Positions 18,208 through 26,975 are shown, counted from the first letter of the stretch. The stretch is DNA of 64,000 bases from CBDCVD01 sp965224015 (GCA_965224015.1 OZ245032.1:2480001-2544000), one strand, 5' to 3'. A program made the numbers and translations. Notes: a model not told the origin generated them from the letters alone.

Positions 18208-20505
18208 ATGCGTGAACGGCGTGTTATTGGTTTTATTGTTTGTTTTGTTGCCGCTCTATTGTTGTGGGGCGAGGCCGCTTTTGCCGCGACATACAAGGTC
18301 GGGCCGGACACAGAGTTGAACGCGCGGCAAGGGCCGGGACCGGAGTATGATAAAGTCGATGTGCTGCCCCCGGGCGCCGTGGTGGAGGCGTTGGCGCGCG
18401 ACGGGGATTGGAGCCGGGTGCGTCTTGCCTCAGGCGAGGAAGCCTGGGTGAATAATAAATATTTGATAGCGGCTAAAAGTCGGCACGGAGAACGTATTAT
18501 GGCACAATTTGCCAAAGATGACATTCGCGTCTTTGCCCAATTGGGGCATGCCGGTGCTGTGACCAGCGTTGCCTTTTCCCCCGACGGGCGCACCGTCCTC
18601 ACCGGGTCCGAGGACGACACCGCCCGGCTGTGGGACGTGGCCACCGGTAAGGAGATCCGGCGCTTTGAGGGGCATGGCAGTCATGTGTTTAGCGTTGCCT
18701 TTTCCCCTGACGGGCGCACCGTCCTCACCGGCTCTTCGGACGAAACCGCCCGGCTGTGGGACGTGGCCACGGGCAAGGAACTGAGGCGCTTTGAAGGGCA
18801 TTCCTCTGATGTGTCCAGCGTTGCCTTTTCCCCCGACGGGGGCATCGTTCTCACCGGCTCGAACGACGGCACCGCCCGGCTGTGGGACGTGGCCACCGGT
18901 AAGGAGATCCGGCGCTTTGAGTGGCATGGCAGTCATGTGTTTAGCGTTGCCTTTTCCCCCGACGGCAAGCGAGTGTTCACCGGATCAGGGGAGTACGACG
19001 GTGACGACACCACCGCCCGTTTGTGGGATGCGGCCACCGGTAAGGAAATCCGGCGCTTTGAAGGGCATGCCGATGATGATGTGTGGAGCGTTGCCTTTTC
19101 CCCCGACGGGGGCACCGTTCTCACCGGGTCCGGGGATGAGACCGCCCGGCTGTGGGACGTGGCCACCGGTAAGGAGATCCGGCGCTTTGAAGGGCATGCC
19201 GATACTGTTTGGAGCGTTGCCTTTTCCCCCGACGGGGGCACCGTTCTCACCGGCTCTTGGGACAACACCGCTCGGCTGTGGGACGCGGCCACCGGTGAAG
19301 AGATCCGGCGCTTTGAAGGGCATGGCATTTATGTGTCCAGCGTTGCCTTTTCTCCCGACGGGGGCACCGTCCTCACCGGCTCTTGGGACGAGACCGCCCG
19401 GCTGTGGGACGCAGCCACCGGTGAAGAGATCCGGCGCTTTGAAGGGCATTCCCAAGTTGTGTCCAGCGTTGCCTTTTCCCCCGACGGGGGCACCGTTCTC
19501 ACTGGTTTTGATGACGACACAACCCGGCTGTGGGACGCGACCACGGGTAAGCAGATACGGCGCTTTCAATGGCATGCCGGAAGTGTGTACAGCGTTGCCT
19601 TTTCCCCCGACGGGGGCACCGTTCTCACCGGGTCGACCGACAACACCGTCCGGCTGTGGGACGCGGCCACCGGTAAGGAGATCCGGCGCTTTCAAGGGCA
19701 TTTCGATTATGTGACCAGCGTTGCCTTTTCCCCCGACGGGGGTACCGTTCTCACCGGCTCGGAAGACGACATCGCCCGGCTGTGGGACGCGGCCACCGGT
19801 GAAGAGATCCGGCGCTTTGAAGGGCATTCCCATGTTGTGTCCAGCGTTGCCTTTTCCCCCGACGGGGGCACCGTGCTCACCGGGTCCGGGGACGAGACCG
19901 CCCGGCTGTGGGACGCGGCCACCGGTGAAGAGATCCGGCGCTTTGAAGGGCACTCCCGTGGGGTGACCAGCGTTGCCTTTTCCCCCGACGGGCGCACCAT
20001 GCTCACCGGCTCTTGGGACGACACCGCCCGGCTGTGGGATGCGGCCACCGGTAAGGAAATCCGGCGCCTTGAAGGGCATTCCCATGTTGTGTCCAGCGTT
20101 GCCTTTTCCCCCGACGGGGGCACAGTTCTCACCGGGTCCAGGGACAACATCGTGCGGCTGTGGGACGCGGCTACCGGTAAGGAGCTCCGGCGCTTTGAAG
20201 GGCATTTCAATGTTGTGAAAAGCGTTGCGTTCAGCCCTGACGGTGAGCGTATCGTCACGGGCTCTGAGGATGCCACCACCCGTATCTGGGACGCCGACAC
20301 GGGTGAGGAACTGGCCCATTTTGTCGCCTTTAAAGATGGTTCGTGGCTTGTGATGACTCCGGAAGGGTTTTTCAATGCCTCAAGCCCGGAGGCCGCCAAA
20401 CACCTCAACGTCGTGCGCGGCGTAACCCCCCTTTCCATGGATAACTTTTATGATGCCCTGTACCGCCCCGATCTGGTGCGCGAGGCCTTGCGCGGTGACC
20501 CCTAA
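18208..20505 (+). CDS. Secreted SH3-WD40 repeat protein (14 WD repeats)
   Basis: This is a 765-residue exported protein. The signal peptide ends near residue 27 (EAAFAATYKVG). Residues about 28-95 are a bacterial SH3 domain (ELNARQGPGPEYDKVDVLPPG, EEAWVNNKYL). Fourteen WD40 repeats of about 42 residues follow from about 113 to 706, enough for two seven-bladed propellers. Each runs GH-x-VxSVAFSPDG-x-VLTGS-x-D-x-TARLWDxATGxEIRRFE. A tail of about 60 residues (KDGSWLVMTPEGFFNASSPE, YRPDLVREALRGD) resembles the segment that often joins WD40 repeats to a C-terminal caspase-like (peptidase C14) domain, but the protein stops there. Its stop TAA coincides with a B-type end, so truncation is possible. 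Confidence 0.88.
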   Translation: MRERRVIGFIVCFVAALLLWGEAAFAATYKVGPDTELNARQGPGPEYDKVDVLPPGAVVEALARDGDWSRVRLASGEEAWVNNKYLIAAKSRHGERIMAQFAKDDIRVFAQLGHAGAVTSVAFSPDGRTVLTGSEDDTARLWDVATGKEIRRFEGHGSHVFSVAFSPDGRTVLTGSSDETARLWDVATGKELRRFEGHSSDVSSVAFSPDGGIVLTGSNDGTARLWDVATGKEIRRFEWHGSHVFSVAFSPDGKRVFTGSGEYDGDDTTARLWDAATGKEIRRFEGHADDDVWSVAFSPDGGTVLTGSGDETARLWDVATGKEIRRFEGHADTVWSVAFSPDGGTVLTGSWDNTARLWDAATGEEIRRFEGHGIYVSSVAFSPDGGTVLTGSWDETARLWDAATGEEIRRFEGHSQVVSSVAFSPDGGTVLTGFDDDTTRLWDATTGKQIRRFQWHAGSVYSVAFSPDGGTVLTGSTDNTVRLWDAATGKEIRRFQGHFDYVTSVAFSPDGGTVLTGSEDDIARLWDAATGEEIRRFEGHSHVVSSVAFSPDGGTVLTGSGDETARLWDAATGEEIRRFEGHSRGVTSVAFSPDGRTMLTGSWDDTARLWDAATGKEIRRLEGHSHVVSSVAFSPDGGTVLTGSRDNIVRLWDAATGKELRRFEGHFNVVKSVAFSPDGERIVTGSEDATTRIWDADTGEELAHFVAFKDGSWLVMTPEGFFNASSPEAAKHLNVVRGVTPLSMDNFYDALYRPDLVREALRGDP
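18544..20325 (+). repeat. 126-bp in-frame tandem DNA repeats encoding WD40 units
   Basis: Fourteen units of about 126 bp (one of 141 bp and one of 129 bp) encode the WD40 blades. Many neighbours are nearly identical at DNA level, including silent positions (GTTGCCTTTTCCCCCGACGG recurs), pointing to recent expansion or gene conversion. Because 126 is divisible by three, long open frames also appear on the other strand and in other frames; these are artefacts. Confidence 0.92.
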
Positions 20506-20525
20506 AGCGTGTCAGGTCTTAATAG
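20502..20525 (+). repeat. B-type element end at the WD40 gene stop
   Basis: CTAAAGCGTGTCAGGTCTTA followed by ATAG matches the family B terminal repeat. The TAA inside it is the stop of the WD40 gene. The next 78 bp up to the family A element has no recognisable content, though it could be a remnant of the original 3' coding part. Confidence 0.7.
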
Positions 20526-20603
20526 CGTTACCGGGTCAACAGGTAGCCCGCCCTTATGATTTCCGACCGCCCAAGGTGCGCAGCAAGCCACCGCCGTGTG
20601 TTA

Positions 20604-20704
20604 TACCAGCGGTATTGGCTTTATATACACGCCGACTGGTGTACTGCCTTGATAACATACTTGCTTGACGCTAAGCCATGAGTCATTGTTAAGGACCCTT
20701 GGTA
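20604..20704 (-). mobile_element. Family A 101-bp element at the lysA stop
   Basis: A full-length reverse copy with a perfect TTA duplication at 20601-20603 and 20705-20707. The second TTA is, on the minus strand, the TAA stop codon of lysA. Confidence 0.93.
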
Positions 20705-21985
20705 TTACGCAATGGCCAGCCAGGGGGCGGCGCGATCAAGATCAATAAGGGCATCCGGGTCAACACGGGGTCGGATAATGGCGAAGTCTGCCCCCTTGAC
20801 CAGAACCTCCGGCACCAGAGCGCGGGTGTTGTAGGTCGATGACAGCACCGCCCCATAGGCTCCCGCTGACATCAGCGCCAACAGGTCTCCCGCCTGAACC
20901 GGCGCCATTTCCCGATCAAGGGCCATATAGTCTCCGGTTTCACAGACCGGCCCCACAATATCGGCGACTATGGGTTTGCTGTCAGAACTCTTCCCGATCA
21001 CCGGCTGGACCTCATGATGGGCATCATAAAGCGTGGGACGCAGTAAGTCATTCATCGCACAATCGACGATAACGAAGGTTTTGTTCTCACCCCTCTTGAC
21101 CGCGATCACCCGTGTTACAAGGATACCCGCGTTGCCGGCGATCACGCGACCCGGCTCAACGATAATCTTACATCCCAGGGCGTCAATGTGCTGGCGCACA
21201 ATACGCATATAATCCTCAGGCGAAGGGGGTTTGAGACTTTCATCCTTGTGATAGGGGATGCCAAGCCCGCCACCCAGATTAATGTGGGTGATCGCGTGAC
21301 CCGCCTCGCGCAATTGCGAGACCATGCTGCCCATACGCGAAAATGCCGCATCAAACGGCTCAAGACTGGTAATCTGGCTGCCGATATGCATGTCGATGCC
21401 AACGACTTCAATGCCCGGCATGGATGCGGCCCTGGCATAAACGTCCAACGCTTGCGACCAGGGAATGCCGAATTTGTTTTCCGATTTTCCGGTGGTGATT
21501 TTCGTGTGGGTGCGTGCATCCACATTCGGATTGACGCGCAGTGAAATCGGTGCCTTTAATCCCATATCAATGGCAAGGGCGTTGAGCGCTTGCAATTCCG
21601 GCTCGGACTCAACGTTGTGACAGTAAATTCCCGCTGAAAGCGCGGCGCGCATTTCCTCTAATTGCTTGCCAACCCCGGAGAATACAATTTTGTTGGCAGC
21701 AACACCGGCACGCAGGGCACGCCGCAACTCGCCTTCCGACACAACATCCGCGCCCGCCCCCAAGCGCGCCAGAGTGGCGATTACGGATTGGTTGGCGTTG
21801 GCCTTTAGGGCATAACAGATCATGTAATCCGTATTGCCGAACGCCGTCTGCAAAACCCGATAATGCCGGGTTAGGGTGGCGGTGGAATAGCAATAAAATG
21901 GCGTACCCACGGCCTCGGCCATGGCGCTGACATCCACATCCTCGGCATGAAGCCGGTCCTGCTTATACTGGAAATGATGAACCAC
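20705..21985 (-). CDS. lysA: Diaminopimelate decarboxylase
   Basis: This 426-residue PLP enzyme (fold type III) performs the last step of lysine synthesis, converting meso-diaminopimelate to lysine. The PLP lysine is in YALKANAN at about residue 61. HNVESEPEL, INLGGGLGIPY, EPGRVIAGNAG and GPVCETGDYM are typical decarboxylase motifs. The frame stays open to 22069, but that extension runs into repeat sequence, so the GTG at 21985 (VVHHFQYKQDRL) is chosen. The stop codon is the target duplication of the adjacent family A element. It follows the LptM-like lipoprotein and argH, a common alphaproteobacterial order. Confidence 0.95.
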   Translation of the reverse strand: MVHHFQYKQDRLHAEDVDVSAMAEAVGTPFYCYSTATLTRHYRVLQTAFGNTDYMICYALKANANQSVIATLARLGAGADVVSEGELRRALRAGVAANKIVFSGVGKQLEEMRAALSAGIYCHNVESEPELQALNALAIDMGLKAPISLRVNPNVDARTHTKITTGKSENKFGIPWSQALDVYARAASMPGIEVVGIDMHIGSQITSLEPFDAAFSRMGSMVSQLREAGHAITHINLGGGLGIPYHKDESLKPPSPEDYMRIVRQHIDALGCKIIVEPGRVIAGNAGILVTRVIAVKRGENKTFVIVDCAMNDLLRPTLYDAHHEVQPVIGKSSDSKPIVADIVGPVCETGDYMALDREMAPVQAGDLLALMSAGAYGAVLSSTYNTRALVPEVLVKGADFAIIRPRVDPDALIDLDRAAPWLAIA

Positions 21986-22020
21986 GGAATACTCGCTGGA
22001 CAAACATGAAGGGTGATACG

Positions 22021-22059
22021 CTCTAGCAAAACGGGTACGGCTAACCCCATGCTGATCTA
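22021..22059. repeat. Family C end fragment between lysA and the lipoprotein gene
   Basis: CTCTAGCAAAACGGGTACGG, then GCTAACCCCATGCTGATCTA, matches the right arm of family C stem-loop 2. The final CTA is the stop codon (TAG) of the lipoprotein gene on the minus strand. A B-like ACGCTCTAG overlaps its left edge. Confidence 0.75.
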
Positions 22060-22416
22060 TAACAGCCAATCAAGAACAAATGGCTTATTGGTTGTTGCCG
22101 GTGGCGCAGCGCTGGTCCGGCCTGCATTTGAATCGTGTGTTCTGTCGTCGTCTTCGAAATCATCTTTTGCCCAACCCCGGGGTTTGCGCGCATCAACAGG
22201 GTCGATCACCGCGGGCTCGGCCTCCGGCGTCCTGGCCTGTGTGGCTGTGGAGGTGGCGGTGGCGGTGGAGGTAGAGGTGGCGTGAACGGCCTTTGCGCGG
22301 GAGGCCGACGATACGGGCGGTGGCTCCAGGGCGCCTCTGCGGCCACAGGCGGCAAGAGCCACAAACAGCAGCATCAGCGCCATAAGCTCAAGTTTGAAGT
22401 TTCGCGATTTTATCAT
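22057..22416 (-). CDS. Small LptM-like lipoprotein
   Basis: This 119-residue lipoprotein has a signal helix MALMLLFVALAACGRRGAL; the cysteine in LAAC is the lipidation site. CGRRGALEPPP resembles LptM/YifL, a small lipoprotein assisting LPS translocon maturation, and the argH-lptM-lysA location is the usual one. After the lipobox the sequence is low complexity (alanine/threonine/serine-rich, encoded by near-hexameric GTGGCG-type repeats) and then acidic and charged. The start at 22416 gives a basic n-region (MIKSRNFK), but the Met 11 codons further in is also possible. The stop lies in a family C end. Confidence 0.75.
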   Translation of the reverse strand: MIKSRNFKLELMALMLLFVALAACGRRGALEPPPVSSASRAKAVHATSTSTATATSTATQARTPEAEPAVIDPVDARKPRGWAKDDFEDDDRTHDSNAGRTSAAPPATTNKPFVLDWLL

Positions 22417-22475
22417 TTTATCGTATTTCTGTAGCCGGGCCTCTCTGTTAATGGGCACTCCCCTGCCCGCGCGCC

Positions 22476-22491
22476 GTCCTGACACGCTCTA
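22476..22491 (-). repeat. B-type element end at the argH stop
   Basis: CCTGACACGCTCTA on the plus strand is the family B terminus. Its CTA is the TAG stop codon of argH on the minus strand. Confidence 0.75.
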
Positions 22492-23895
22492 ACGCAATCG
22501 CCGTTGCCAGCGGCGCACTTGCGCGCGCACATTACGCGGCGCCGTGCCGCCATAACTGGTGCGGCTTTTAACAGAATTTTCCACCGAAAGCACGGTTAAA
22601 ATGTCCTCTGTAATGCGCTTGTCGAGACGCTGCATGTCAGCAATTGACAAATCCTCCAGACGCAAACAACGCTCCTGTGCAAGAGCCACCAACTGGCCCG
22701 TTATGTGATGCGCCTCACGAAATGGTAATCCGGCCACGCGCACAAGCCAGTCGGCGGCGTCCGTTGCGGTGGAATAGGCCTCTCCTGCGGCCGCGGCCAT
22801 GGCCTCGCGATTGGGGCGCATGTCGGTGACCATTCCGGTCATTGCCGCCAGCGCCAGGGACAAAGTTCCGGCAGCGTCAAACACCGGTTCCTTGTCTTCC
22901 TGCATGTCCTTGGCGTAGGCAAGAGGCAGCCCCTTCATGACGATCAACAGGGTATTGAGGGCCCCAATAATGCGTCCGGCCTTGGCACGCACCAGTTCGG
23001 CGGCATCGGGATTGCGTTTTTGCGGCATGATCGATGAGCCGGTTGAGAACTTGTCGGAAAGAAAGACAAAACCAAACTGCGCCGATGCCCAGACAACAAG
23101 CTCTTCTGCCAAACGGGACAGGTTTGTCGCACAGATGGCGGCCGCGGCAAGGAACTCAAGAGCAAAGTCCCGGGTTGATACGCTGTCAATCGAATTGGCC
23201 ATGGGTGCACGAAAACCCAATGCGGTTGCGGTTGTCTTGCGATCAATGGGAAACGATGTCCCCGCGAGCGCGGCGGCTCCCAGAGGCGACTGGTTCATAC
23301 GCCGGGCGGCATCGGCAAAGCGGCTTCGATCCCGCGCAAACATCTCCACATAGGCCAGCATATGGTGGCCCCAGGTAATCGGTTGGGCGACCTGTAAGTG
23401 CGTAAAACCGGGCATGATCATGTCGATACCGCACTCTGCCTGGGAAACGAGCGCGCGTTGCAAGCGCAACAAGGCGGCTTCCATTTCCGCGCAGGAGGTC
23501 CTCACCCATAGACGCAAATCAAGCGCCACCTGGTCATTGCGCGAGCGCGCCGTGTGCAGGCGCCCGGCCACAGGACCTATCATTGCGGCCAAACGTGCCT
23601 CAATGTTCATATGGATGTCTTCAAGGGCATGGGAGAAATCGAAATTCTGCGTTGCGATTTCCTTTTCGATTCGCCGCAATCCGGCTATGATTTTACGCGC
23701 ATCCGCATTGGAAATAATACCCTGGTCCGCAAGCATGCGCGCGTGCGCAATAGAGCCGGCAATATCCTGGCGGTATAGCTGCCTGTCCACGTCGATGGAG
23801 GCGTTAATCGCCTCCATGAGCGTGTCCGGGGCGAGGGTGAAGCGTCCGCCCCACATGGCGTTGGATGATGGCTTGTCTGGAGATTTTTTGTTCAC
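22489..23895 (-). CDS. argH: Argininosuccinate lyase
   Basis: This 468-residue enzyme is the last of arginine synthesis, splitting argininosuccinate into arginine and fumarate. MWGGRF at the start, TARSRNDQVALDLRL, GFTHLQVAQPITWGHH and the superfamily signature GSSIMPQKRNPDAAELVR are present. The frame extends to 23982, but the GTG at 23895 (VNKKSPDKPSSN, then MWGGRF) gives the normal length and avoids the short tandem repeats upstream. It probably forms an operon with the lipoprotein and lysA genes. The stop TAG is provided by a B-type repeat end. Confidence 0.95.
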   Translation of the reverse strand: MNKKSPDKPSSNAMWGGRFTLAPDTLMEAINASIDVDRQLYRQDIAGSIAHARMLADQGIISNADARKIIAGLRRIEKEIATQNFDFSHALEDIHMNIEARLAAMIGPVAGRLHTARSRNDQVALDLRLWVRTSCAEMEAALLRLQRALVSQAECGIDMIMPGFTHLQVAQPITWGHHMLAYVEMFARDRSRFADAARRMNQSPLGAAALAGTSFPIDRKTTATALGFRAPMANSIDSVSTRDFALEFLAAAAICATNLSRLAEELVVWASAQFGFVFLSDKFSTGSSIMPQKRNPDAAELVRAKAGRIIGALNTLLIVMKGLPLAYAKDMQEDKEPVFDAAGTLSLALAAMTGMVTDMRPNREAMAAAAGEAYSTATDAADWLVRVAGLPFREAHHITGQLVALAQERCLRLEDLSIADMQRLDKRITEDILTVLSVENSVKSRTSYGGTAPRNVRAQVRRWQRRLR

Positions 23896-23942
23896 GAATC
23901 CATTCCGCAAAGTTGATCGGGTCAATTCTATGTTTAGGCATA

Positions 23943-23984
23943 ATGCACGCATAAGCACAATGCACGCATAAGCACAATGCACAA
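23943..23984. repeat. 17-bp tandem repeat upstream of argH
   Basis: ATGCACGCATAAGCACA occurs twice in tandem and begins a third time (ATGCACAATG). It lies in the argH leader region on the minus strand. Confidence 0.75.
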
Positions 23985-24005
23985 TGTATGCAACGAAAAG
24001 TCATT

Positions 24006-24029
24006 GCCCTCCTGCCCTCCTGCCCTCCT
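24006..24029. repeat. GCCCTCCT octanucleotide repeat (3 copies)
   Basis: Three perfect copies of GCCCTCCT lie in the gap between argH and the secreted unknown gene. Confidence 0.85.
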
Positions 24030-24101
24030 GTCGGCGATTACGGCAACTGCGGCGATGGCGGGGCCGGCGGCGTGGCATTCCCGGGACGCCTTAATCGCTT
24101 C

Positions 24102-24767
24102 TCAAGGGCGCCCTTGCAGGGAAAAGCGAATGAACGTCTCCGGGCCCTTTTTTCTTGCAAAGAGGATCTGCGGGTCCTGTACCAGGTAAAACACCCGCAC
24201 TGGCGTGGGGTCGGTTATGTGCAGAGAAAACGTCACCGTTTCGTTCACATCGACGCGACCGCGATCAAAGTGCAAACGATCATGAGGCTCAAGCACGGTT
24301 CGCGCGCGCGCATAACGGTTTGATAGCGCCTCAGAAGGACGGCTGGAGGCCTGGCCGAAGGACAGGCCGTCTTCGTAGCGACTGGGGCTGTTTAGAATTT
24401 CCTGCAGCTCCATGTCAAAACCGTTCCATATCCTGCCTGAGCGGTTGTGGATGATCTTGACAAGATGTGCCGTGGTACGAAAATCCGGAGCCACCGGTAC
24501 CGGCCCTTGATCGGAGATCCAGTTGGCGCGCACCACCAGGACTACCGGATCGGCGCTCAACAAGACTTCCTCGATAACAATCGGATTGCCCCGTGTTCCC
24601 GCGCCTGTGGCGGCGATAAGCCGGAACCCGCCCAACTCATCGCTGAAGGTAAACCCGCCGGCAGAAAACGAGGCCGCTGCCACCGATGTAGTTGCAATCC
24701 CCATGGTCAGCCCGGTACCGATTAGCGCCACGGCACCACCAACACAGGTTTGGAAACGCCTGTTCAT
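24102..24767 (-). CDS. Secreted protein of unknown function
   Basis: This is a 221-residue predicted exported protein that I cannot assign to a family. The signal region runs MNRRFQTCVGGAVALIGTGL to about residue 33. The mature part starts ASFSAGGFTFSDELGGFRL and looks beta-rich (EEVLLSADPVVLVVRANW, TVTFSLHITDPTPVRVFYLV). A longer frame reaches 24914 but lacks a signal at its start. The ATG at 24767 has GGCGGT upstream and gives a clean signal peptide. Upstream are family D and A repeats; downstream is argH on the same strand. Confidence 0.7.
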   Translation of the reverse strand: MNRRFQTCVGGAVALIGTGLTMGIATTSVAAASFSAGGFTFSDELGGFRLIAATGAGTRGNPIVIEEVLLSADPVVLVVRANWISDQGPVPVAPDFRTTAHLVKIIHNRSGRIWNGFDMELQEILNSPSRYEDGLSFGQASSRPSEALSNRYARARTVLEPHDRLHFDRGRVDVNETVTFSLHITDPTPVRVFYLVQDPQILFARKKGPETFIRFSLQGRP

Positions 24768-24855
24768 ACCGCCATAATACGATTGCGAATTTCCTTTGTC
24801 AGGTGCAAACGTCAATAATTTGCGCCTTGGTTTTGCCGTGCTTGGACGATAATGT

Positions 24856-24932
24856 GAACCCCGGTTATGGATAAGGACCTTTTTCTCAGGCTTTATCGGT
24901 TCATGTCTATACAAAGGCGCTAACAGCCATTT
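24856..24932 (+). repeat. Family D repeat (copy 1)
   Basis: AACCCCGGTTATGGATAAGG to AAAGGCGCTAACAGCCATTT recurs inverted at 29206-29283, with a fragment at 7028-7055. It directly abuts the family A element at 24934. Confidence 0.75.
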
Positions 24933-24933
24933 A

Positions 24934-25034
24934 TACCAAGGGTCCTTAACAATGACTCATGGCTTAGCGGCAAAGAGTTATGTTATCAAGGCAGTACACC
25001 AGTCGGCGTGTATATAAAGCCAATACCGCTGGTA
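24934..25034 (+). mobile_element. Family A 101-bp element
   Basis: A full-length copy with a perfect TTA duplication at 24931-24933 and 25035-25037. With the D repeat it fills most of the 370-bp gap 24768-25137. A B-like end (ATAGGCTCTAGG) lies near 25065. Confidence 0.92.
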
Positions 25035-25137
25035 TTATCTGATCATGGGCCCTGATAGGCTCTAGGTTAACAAAAACCTAACGGTTTATGATCATTGTGC
25101 GGATATAACCCTTTGGTTCTGGTGGGAGCCGTGCCTC

Positions 25138-25164
25138 ATGAAGTTTATGAAGTTTATGAAGTTT
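25138..25164 (+). repeat. ATGAAGTTT nonanucleotide repeat at the DUF1007 start
   Basis: Three perfect 9-bp copies encode MKFMKFMKF. Copy-number change would keep the frame and alter the number of start codons and the length of the signal-peptide n-region. Confidence 0.9.
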
Positions 25165-25851
25165 ACGCGCATGTGTTGGCGACTATTCCGATCTTCTGTT
25201 GTGCGCTGTGGCGCTCTGCTGGCATGCCTTGTCGCCGTTGCGGACGTATCCTACGCGCACCCGCATATTTTTGTGACCAGCCGTTCGGTGATTGTGTATG
25301 ATGACACCGGTGCCATCGTTGGTATCAGGCACGCGTGGACGTTCGATGAGGGGTATTCCGCCTTTGCGATTCAGGGCCTTGATACGAATGCCGATGGATT
25401 ACTCAGTCGCGAGGAACTGCACGAACTGGCCACGGTGAATGCCGAATCCCTACATGAATTTGATTTTTTTACCTTTGCGACTTTCGAGGATAAAGATGTC
25501 GCGTTTGCCGCGCCACAGAACTATTGGCTTGACTACGATGGCGCCAGTTTAACGTTGCACCTGACGCTGCCGCTTGAGACGGCGCTGCGACCAGGATCAA
25601 AGCCTTTTGCCCTTGATGTTTATGACCCGACCTATTACGTGGCGTTTGATTTGACCCAGGATGATGGGGTAAGCCTGGCAGGTGCCCATCCCGGATGTAA
25701 ACTGGCCATTGAGCGCGCCGGGGGTCTGGACGACGGCATAGCCATGACTTTGGCGCAGATCCCGGCAAGCGAACGGACAATACCGCAGGACCTTATGAGC
25801 GTGACGCAAACCCTTGCAAACACGGCAACGGTTACGTGCCCGGCGTCATGA
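25138..25851 (+). CDS. DUF1007 periplasmic protein linked to nickel/cobalt transport
   Basis: This 237-residue exported protein has a signal peptide ending at SYA (about residue 40), and the mature protein begins HPHIFV, the usual DUF1007 start with potential metal-binding histidines. Residues 82-93 (DTNADGLLSREE) form a canonical EF-hand loop, with D82, N84, D86, S90 and E93 at ligand positions. The gene overlaps the NicO transporter gene by ATGA, so the pair probably works together in Ni/Co handling. The 5' end consists of three copies of ATGAAGTTT, so there are three possible in-frame start codons. Confidence 0.85.
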   Translation: MKFMKFMKFTRMCWRLFRSSVVRCGALLACLVAVADVSYAHPHIFVTSRSVIVYDDTGAIVGIRHAWTFDEGYSAFAIQGLDTNADGLLSREELHELATVNAESLHEFDFFTFATFEDKDVAFAAPQNYWLDYDGASLTLHLTLPLETALRPGSKPFALDVYDPTYYVAFDLTQDDGVSLAGAHPGCKLAIERAGGLDDGIAMTLAQIPASERTIPQDLMSVTQTLANTATVTCPAS

Positions 25852-26975
25852 ACCGCTTGCCGATTGCTTTGCTGAAGGTGAAGGTGAAGGTGAAGGTGAA
25901 ATCAAAGCACCCTACGGGCCTTAAAGCGCAGCGTTATTGTTTTTTACATGGCCTGTTGGCGGCCCTGATTGCCGCCGTGCTGATCGTTGGATGGGGTACG
26001 TATGACGCTGCCCATGCGGCCAAGACGCCGTTTGGCGTAGGGGTGCCGGAAGAGGCAGGGCCAGCGTCCTGGGCGGGCCCTTTTAGCGGGTTTTTCGTCT
26101 GGGTTGCGAGCCAACAGGCGGCGTTTTCTCAAAGCATCCAGGCAAGCCTGAAAGACTTGAGCACCGACGGCGCGTTTCCGTTTTGGCTGATCACACTCAG
26201 TTTTATTTACGGGGTGCTCCATGCGGTGGGGCCGGGGCACGGAAAAATCATCATCTCAAGCTACGTTCTTGCCACCAATGCCCAGGCGCGCCGAGGCATC
26301 GCCTTGGCGTTCGCGTCAGCCTTTGTACAGGCCTGCACGGCGATCGCCATGGGCGGGTTTGCGGTTCTTGTGTTTAACATAACCAGTATCGGGATTTCAC
26401 AAACAACCGAATCCCTGGTTCTTCTCAGCTACGCCATAGTGACGGCGATCGGCGCCTGGCTGGTGTGGACGCGGGCCTTCAGGAGCAGGCCCTTGAAGGT
26501 TGCGGGTCCTCAGTCCCAGGCAACACATCCTGGCCACGCCCGCGTTGATGATGATCACGAAGCCGGTGCCACGGCGCGCCAAACCCTTACCGCTTGCGCG
26601 TGTGGACATAGCCACATTGCCGATCCGCACGACCTGAAGCAGGCCTTATCCTGGAAAAACACCTGGCCCCTTATCCTGGCGGTGGGCATCAGACCCTGTA
26701 CCGGCGCCCTGATTGTTCTTGCCTTTGCGATGGCGCTGGGGATCTTTTGGGCTGGGGTATTGGCGACATTTGCCATGGCGCTGGGCACGGCGCTAACGGT
26801 TGCCTTTTTGGCCTGGTTTGCGGTCAGCGCCAAATCGCTGGCGGTTCAGGTAGCGAGGGAGCAGTCAAAGACCGCCCGCGGTATTGCGCGCGGCATTGAG
26901 ATTGTCGGATCGTTTGCCGTTTTTTTTCTTGGCTTGAGCTTGCTTATATCCGCGCTTGGCTTTGCTGCGACCTAG
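25848..26975 (+). CDS. NicO/RcnA-type nickel-cobalt transporter
   Basis: This 375-residue polytopic membrane protein of the NicO family probably exports (or moves) Ni2+/Co2+. An N-terminal helix (about 30-50) is followed by a periplasmic loop, then FIYGVLHAVGPGHGKIIISS with the HAVGPGHGK metal motif. A cytosolic histidine-rich loop (HPGHARVDDDHEAG, ACGHSHIADPH) lies near residues 225-260. IRPCTGALIVLAFAMALGIF is the second conserved helix. The start ATG overlaps the DUF1007 stop (ATGA). Residues 10-17 (KVKVKVKV) come from GAAGGT repeats at 25873-25899. The stop TAG lies in the CTAG that opens the element at 26972. Confidence 0.88.
   Translation: MNRLPIALLKVKVKVKVKSKHPTGLKAQRYCFLHGLLAALIAAVLIVGWGTYDAAHAAKTPFGVGVPEEAGPASWAGPFSGFFVWVASQQAAFSQSIQASLKDLSTDGAFPFWLITLSFIYGVLHAVGPGHGKIIISSYVLATNAQARRGIALAFASAFVQACTAIAMGGFAVLVFNITSIGISQTTESLVLLSYAIVTAIGAWLVWTRAFRSRPLKVAGPQSQATHPGHARVDDDHEAGATARQTLTACACGHSHIADPHDLKQALSWKNTWPLILAVGIRPCTGALIVLAFAMALGIFWAGVLATFAMALGTALTVAFLAWFAVSAKSLAVQVAREQSKTARGIARGIEIVGSFAVFFLGLSLLISALGFAAT
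25873..25899 (+). repeat. GAAGGT hexanucleotide repeat in the transporter gene
   Basis: Four perfect copies plus a partial one encode alternating lysine and valine in the n-region of the NicO protein. Length change would keep the frame. Confidence 0.85.

Noticed and set aside
18985..20319. A 444-codon open frame on the minus strand inside the WD40 gene, plus others nearby
   Set aside because: They arise because the 126-bp repeat is a multiple of three, so any stop-free frame stays open. The translation is just the antisense of the WD40 repeat.
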